Assembly: GCA_015487825.1 (NCBI GenBank)
Contig: WFOZ01000336.1
Location: forward strand, 1-7,520
From: Planctomycetaceae bacterium
Lineage (GTDB): Bacteria; Planctomycetota; Planctomycetia; Planctomycetales; Planctomycetaceae
Length of the DNA stretch: 7,520 bases
Direction: 5' to 3'
Made by a program: the position numbers and the translations under genes. Under the pieces are notes generated by a model. It was given only the letters and a program-made list of their open reading frames with translations, was not told where the DNA came from and searched no databases. Positions 6,413 to 7,520 of this stretch are shown here, piece after piece (position 1 is the first letter of the stretch; the number at the start of each line of letters is the position of its first letter).

Positions 6413-7520
6413 ATGCATGATCCTCCTTCCAGGGATCTGGTACGCAAAATAGAACAGTTCACCGCCGCACGCGAGCGGGATCTGTCCGGATGCGGTGCGT
6501 ACGTACGACTGCTGAACCGCGATCTCCCAATGTTTGATTCAATCTGGCTCGATGCATTAGTTAAGCGACGCCTGCTCACTCCCTTTCAGGCAGATTGTCT
6601 TGCCCAGGGACGTGAGGAATTTCTTATCGTGGACAATTACCTGCTAATTGATCAGATTCAGCAGGAACAGATTCATATTCGCTACCTGGCTCAACAGGCT
6701 CAAACAAAACGCCGCTTTCTGATTGATGAATACCGCCTGCCTCTCCCCTGCAGTGAAGAAACTCTCGCTCAACTTTCACTGGCGTTTTCTCAACTCGAAC
6801 AACATAATGGCAAAACAGGGAACCTGGCTGTACCTGTCGATAGTATTGTCAAAGGAAATTCCCTATTCGTTGTGCATCCCTACATTCGTGGCTTAACTGT
6901 TCGCGAACTGCTGATTCGCAGGGGAAGGTTCCCCGAAGCTCTATTGAAAATAATCACCGGACAACTTCTTCAGCAACTTCGCACACTGGAATCTGCTGGT
7001 GTTGTTCATGGAGGTGTGCGCATCAGCAATTTAATACTCTCTCGACGTGGAGCAGTGACGCTGCTGAATACGGGAGTTGTACCACAAATTCTTCCTCACT
7101 GGACACTTCAGGTCCCTCTGCCATTTGAAAGTTACGATGGCTTTGCCCCGGAAATGCTCCGCGATGGAAACTGGACACACCAAACCGATCTTTACTCGGC
7201 CGGTTGCCTGCTTTGGCAAATTGCCTGCGGTCGCTCACCAGTTTATTCAGCGGACCCACTCCTTAAACTTCGCACCCATGTTTCCCGCTCAATTCCTGAT
7301 GTACGCGAATATGCACCGGATATCGATCCTGAAACGGCACAGACAATTTACCAACTCACACGTAGAAATCCGAATGAACGTCCAGGCTCTGCCTCTCAGC
7401 TTGCAGCCCCAAAAAGGCAGGAACACTTTTCGGGAAATGTCATCCGAAGTTACGTAAAGCAATTTGAACAACCTGTTTCCAAACCTTCTCGTTTTTCTCC
7501 ACGAACAACCATTCTCGGTA
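6413..7520 (+). CDS. Predicted pseudokinase (Ser/Thr protein kinase fold), 3' partial
   Basis: The visible part is 369 residues from the ATG at 6413, open at the window end. Residues ~1-72 hold the N-terminal module seen before the kinase domain in many planctomycete kinases (LLTPFQADCLAQGREE, 54-69). The kinase fold spans ~75-335. Its active-site motifs are degraded. The glycine loop position reads IQQEQIH (82-88) with no glycine. The VAIK position reads FLID (102-105), with no lysine. HRDxKxxN is HGGVRISN (199-206), keeping only the first His and the Asn. DFG is NTG (219-221). Structural landmarks persist: hinge-like VVHPYIRGLTVRELL (153-167), APE (245-247), DLYSAG (259-264), and the late Arg in NERPGSASQL (R323). 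Residues from ~335 form a Ser/Pro/Arg-rich tail. Catalysis is not expected; a scaffold or allosteric role is inferred. No transmembrane segment is seen in the visible part. It is divergent from the DUF1501 gene, with 250 bases between them. Confidence 0.87.
   Translation, partial: MHDPPSRDLVRKIEQFTAARERDLSGCGAYVRLLNRDLPMFDSIWLDALVKRRLLTPFQADCLAQGREEFLIVDNYLLIDQIQQEQIHIRYLAQQAQTKRRFLIDEYRLPLPCSEETLAQLSLAFSQLEQHNGKTGNLAVPVDSIVKGNSLFVVHPYIRGLTVRELLIRRGRFPEALLKIITGQLLQQLRTLESAGVVHGGVRISNLILSRRGAVTLLNTGVVPQILPHWTLQVPLPFESYDGFAPEMLRDGNWTHQTDLYSAGCLLWQIACGRSPVYSADPLLKLRTHVSRSIPDVREYAPDIDPETAQTIYQLTRRNPNERPGSASQLAAPKRQEHFSGNVIRSYVKQFEQPVSKPSRFSPRTTILG

Noticed and set aside
7077..7457. 126-codon open frame on the plus strand inside the pseudokinase gene
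   Set aside because: It overlaps the pseudokinase in another frame. The pseudokinase frame carries recognisable kinase landmarks and this one does not.

Overview
The window reads as chromosomal DNA from a planctomycete. This rests on protein families: a very long periplasmic-type PQQ-like beta-propeller protein with interspersed helical (TPR-like) repeats, a Tat-exported DUF1501 protein, and a kinase-fold protein carrying the N-terminal 'LTPFQADxLxxGR' module typical of planctomycete Ser/Thr kinases. Base composition looks moderate (about mid-40s percent GC by eye, not computed), which would suit a Gimesia- or Rubinisphaera-like member of the Planctomycetales. The genus is a guess.

Layout: (1) 1-4658, plus strand, a PQQ-propeller protein whose 5' end lies outside the window. 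(2) 4659-4710, a 52-base convergent gap with no convincing terminator. (3) 4711-6162, minus strand, a complete DUF1501 protein of 483 residues with a twin-arginine signal, a clear Shine-Dalgarno and a candidate sigma70-type promoter. (4) 6163-6412, a 250-base divergent intergenic region holding that promoter, a 17-base imperfect direct repeat at 53-base spacing and two small hairpins. (5) 6413 to the window end, plus strand, a kinase-fold protein open at its 3' end. There are no tRNA or rRNA genes, CRISPR arrays, insertion sequences or phage genes that I can see.

The most notable item is the last gene. Its kinase domain has lost the glycine-rich loop, the VAIK lysine, the HRD aspartate and the DFG aspartate, yet keeps the structural landmarks (catalytic-loop Asn, APE, DxYSxG, late Arg). 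By sequence it is a pseudokinase and probably a scaffold or regulator. No direct functional link between the three genes is visible. The PQQ protein and the DUF1501 protein are both expected outside the cytoplasm, and the DUF1501 and pseudokinase genes share a divergent control region. I found no clear case for a new multi-gene system.
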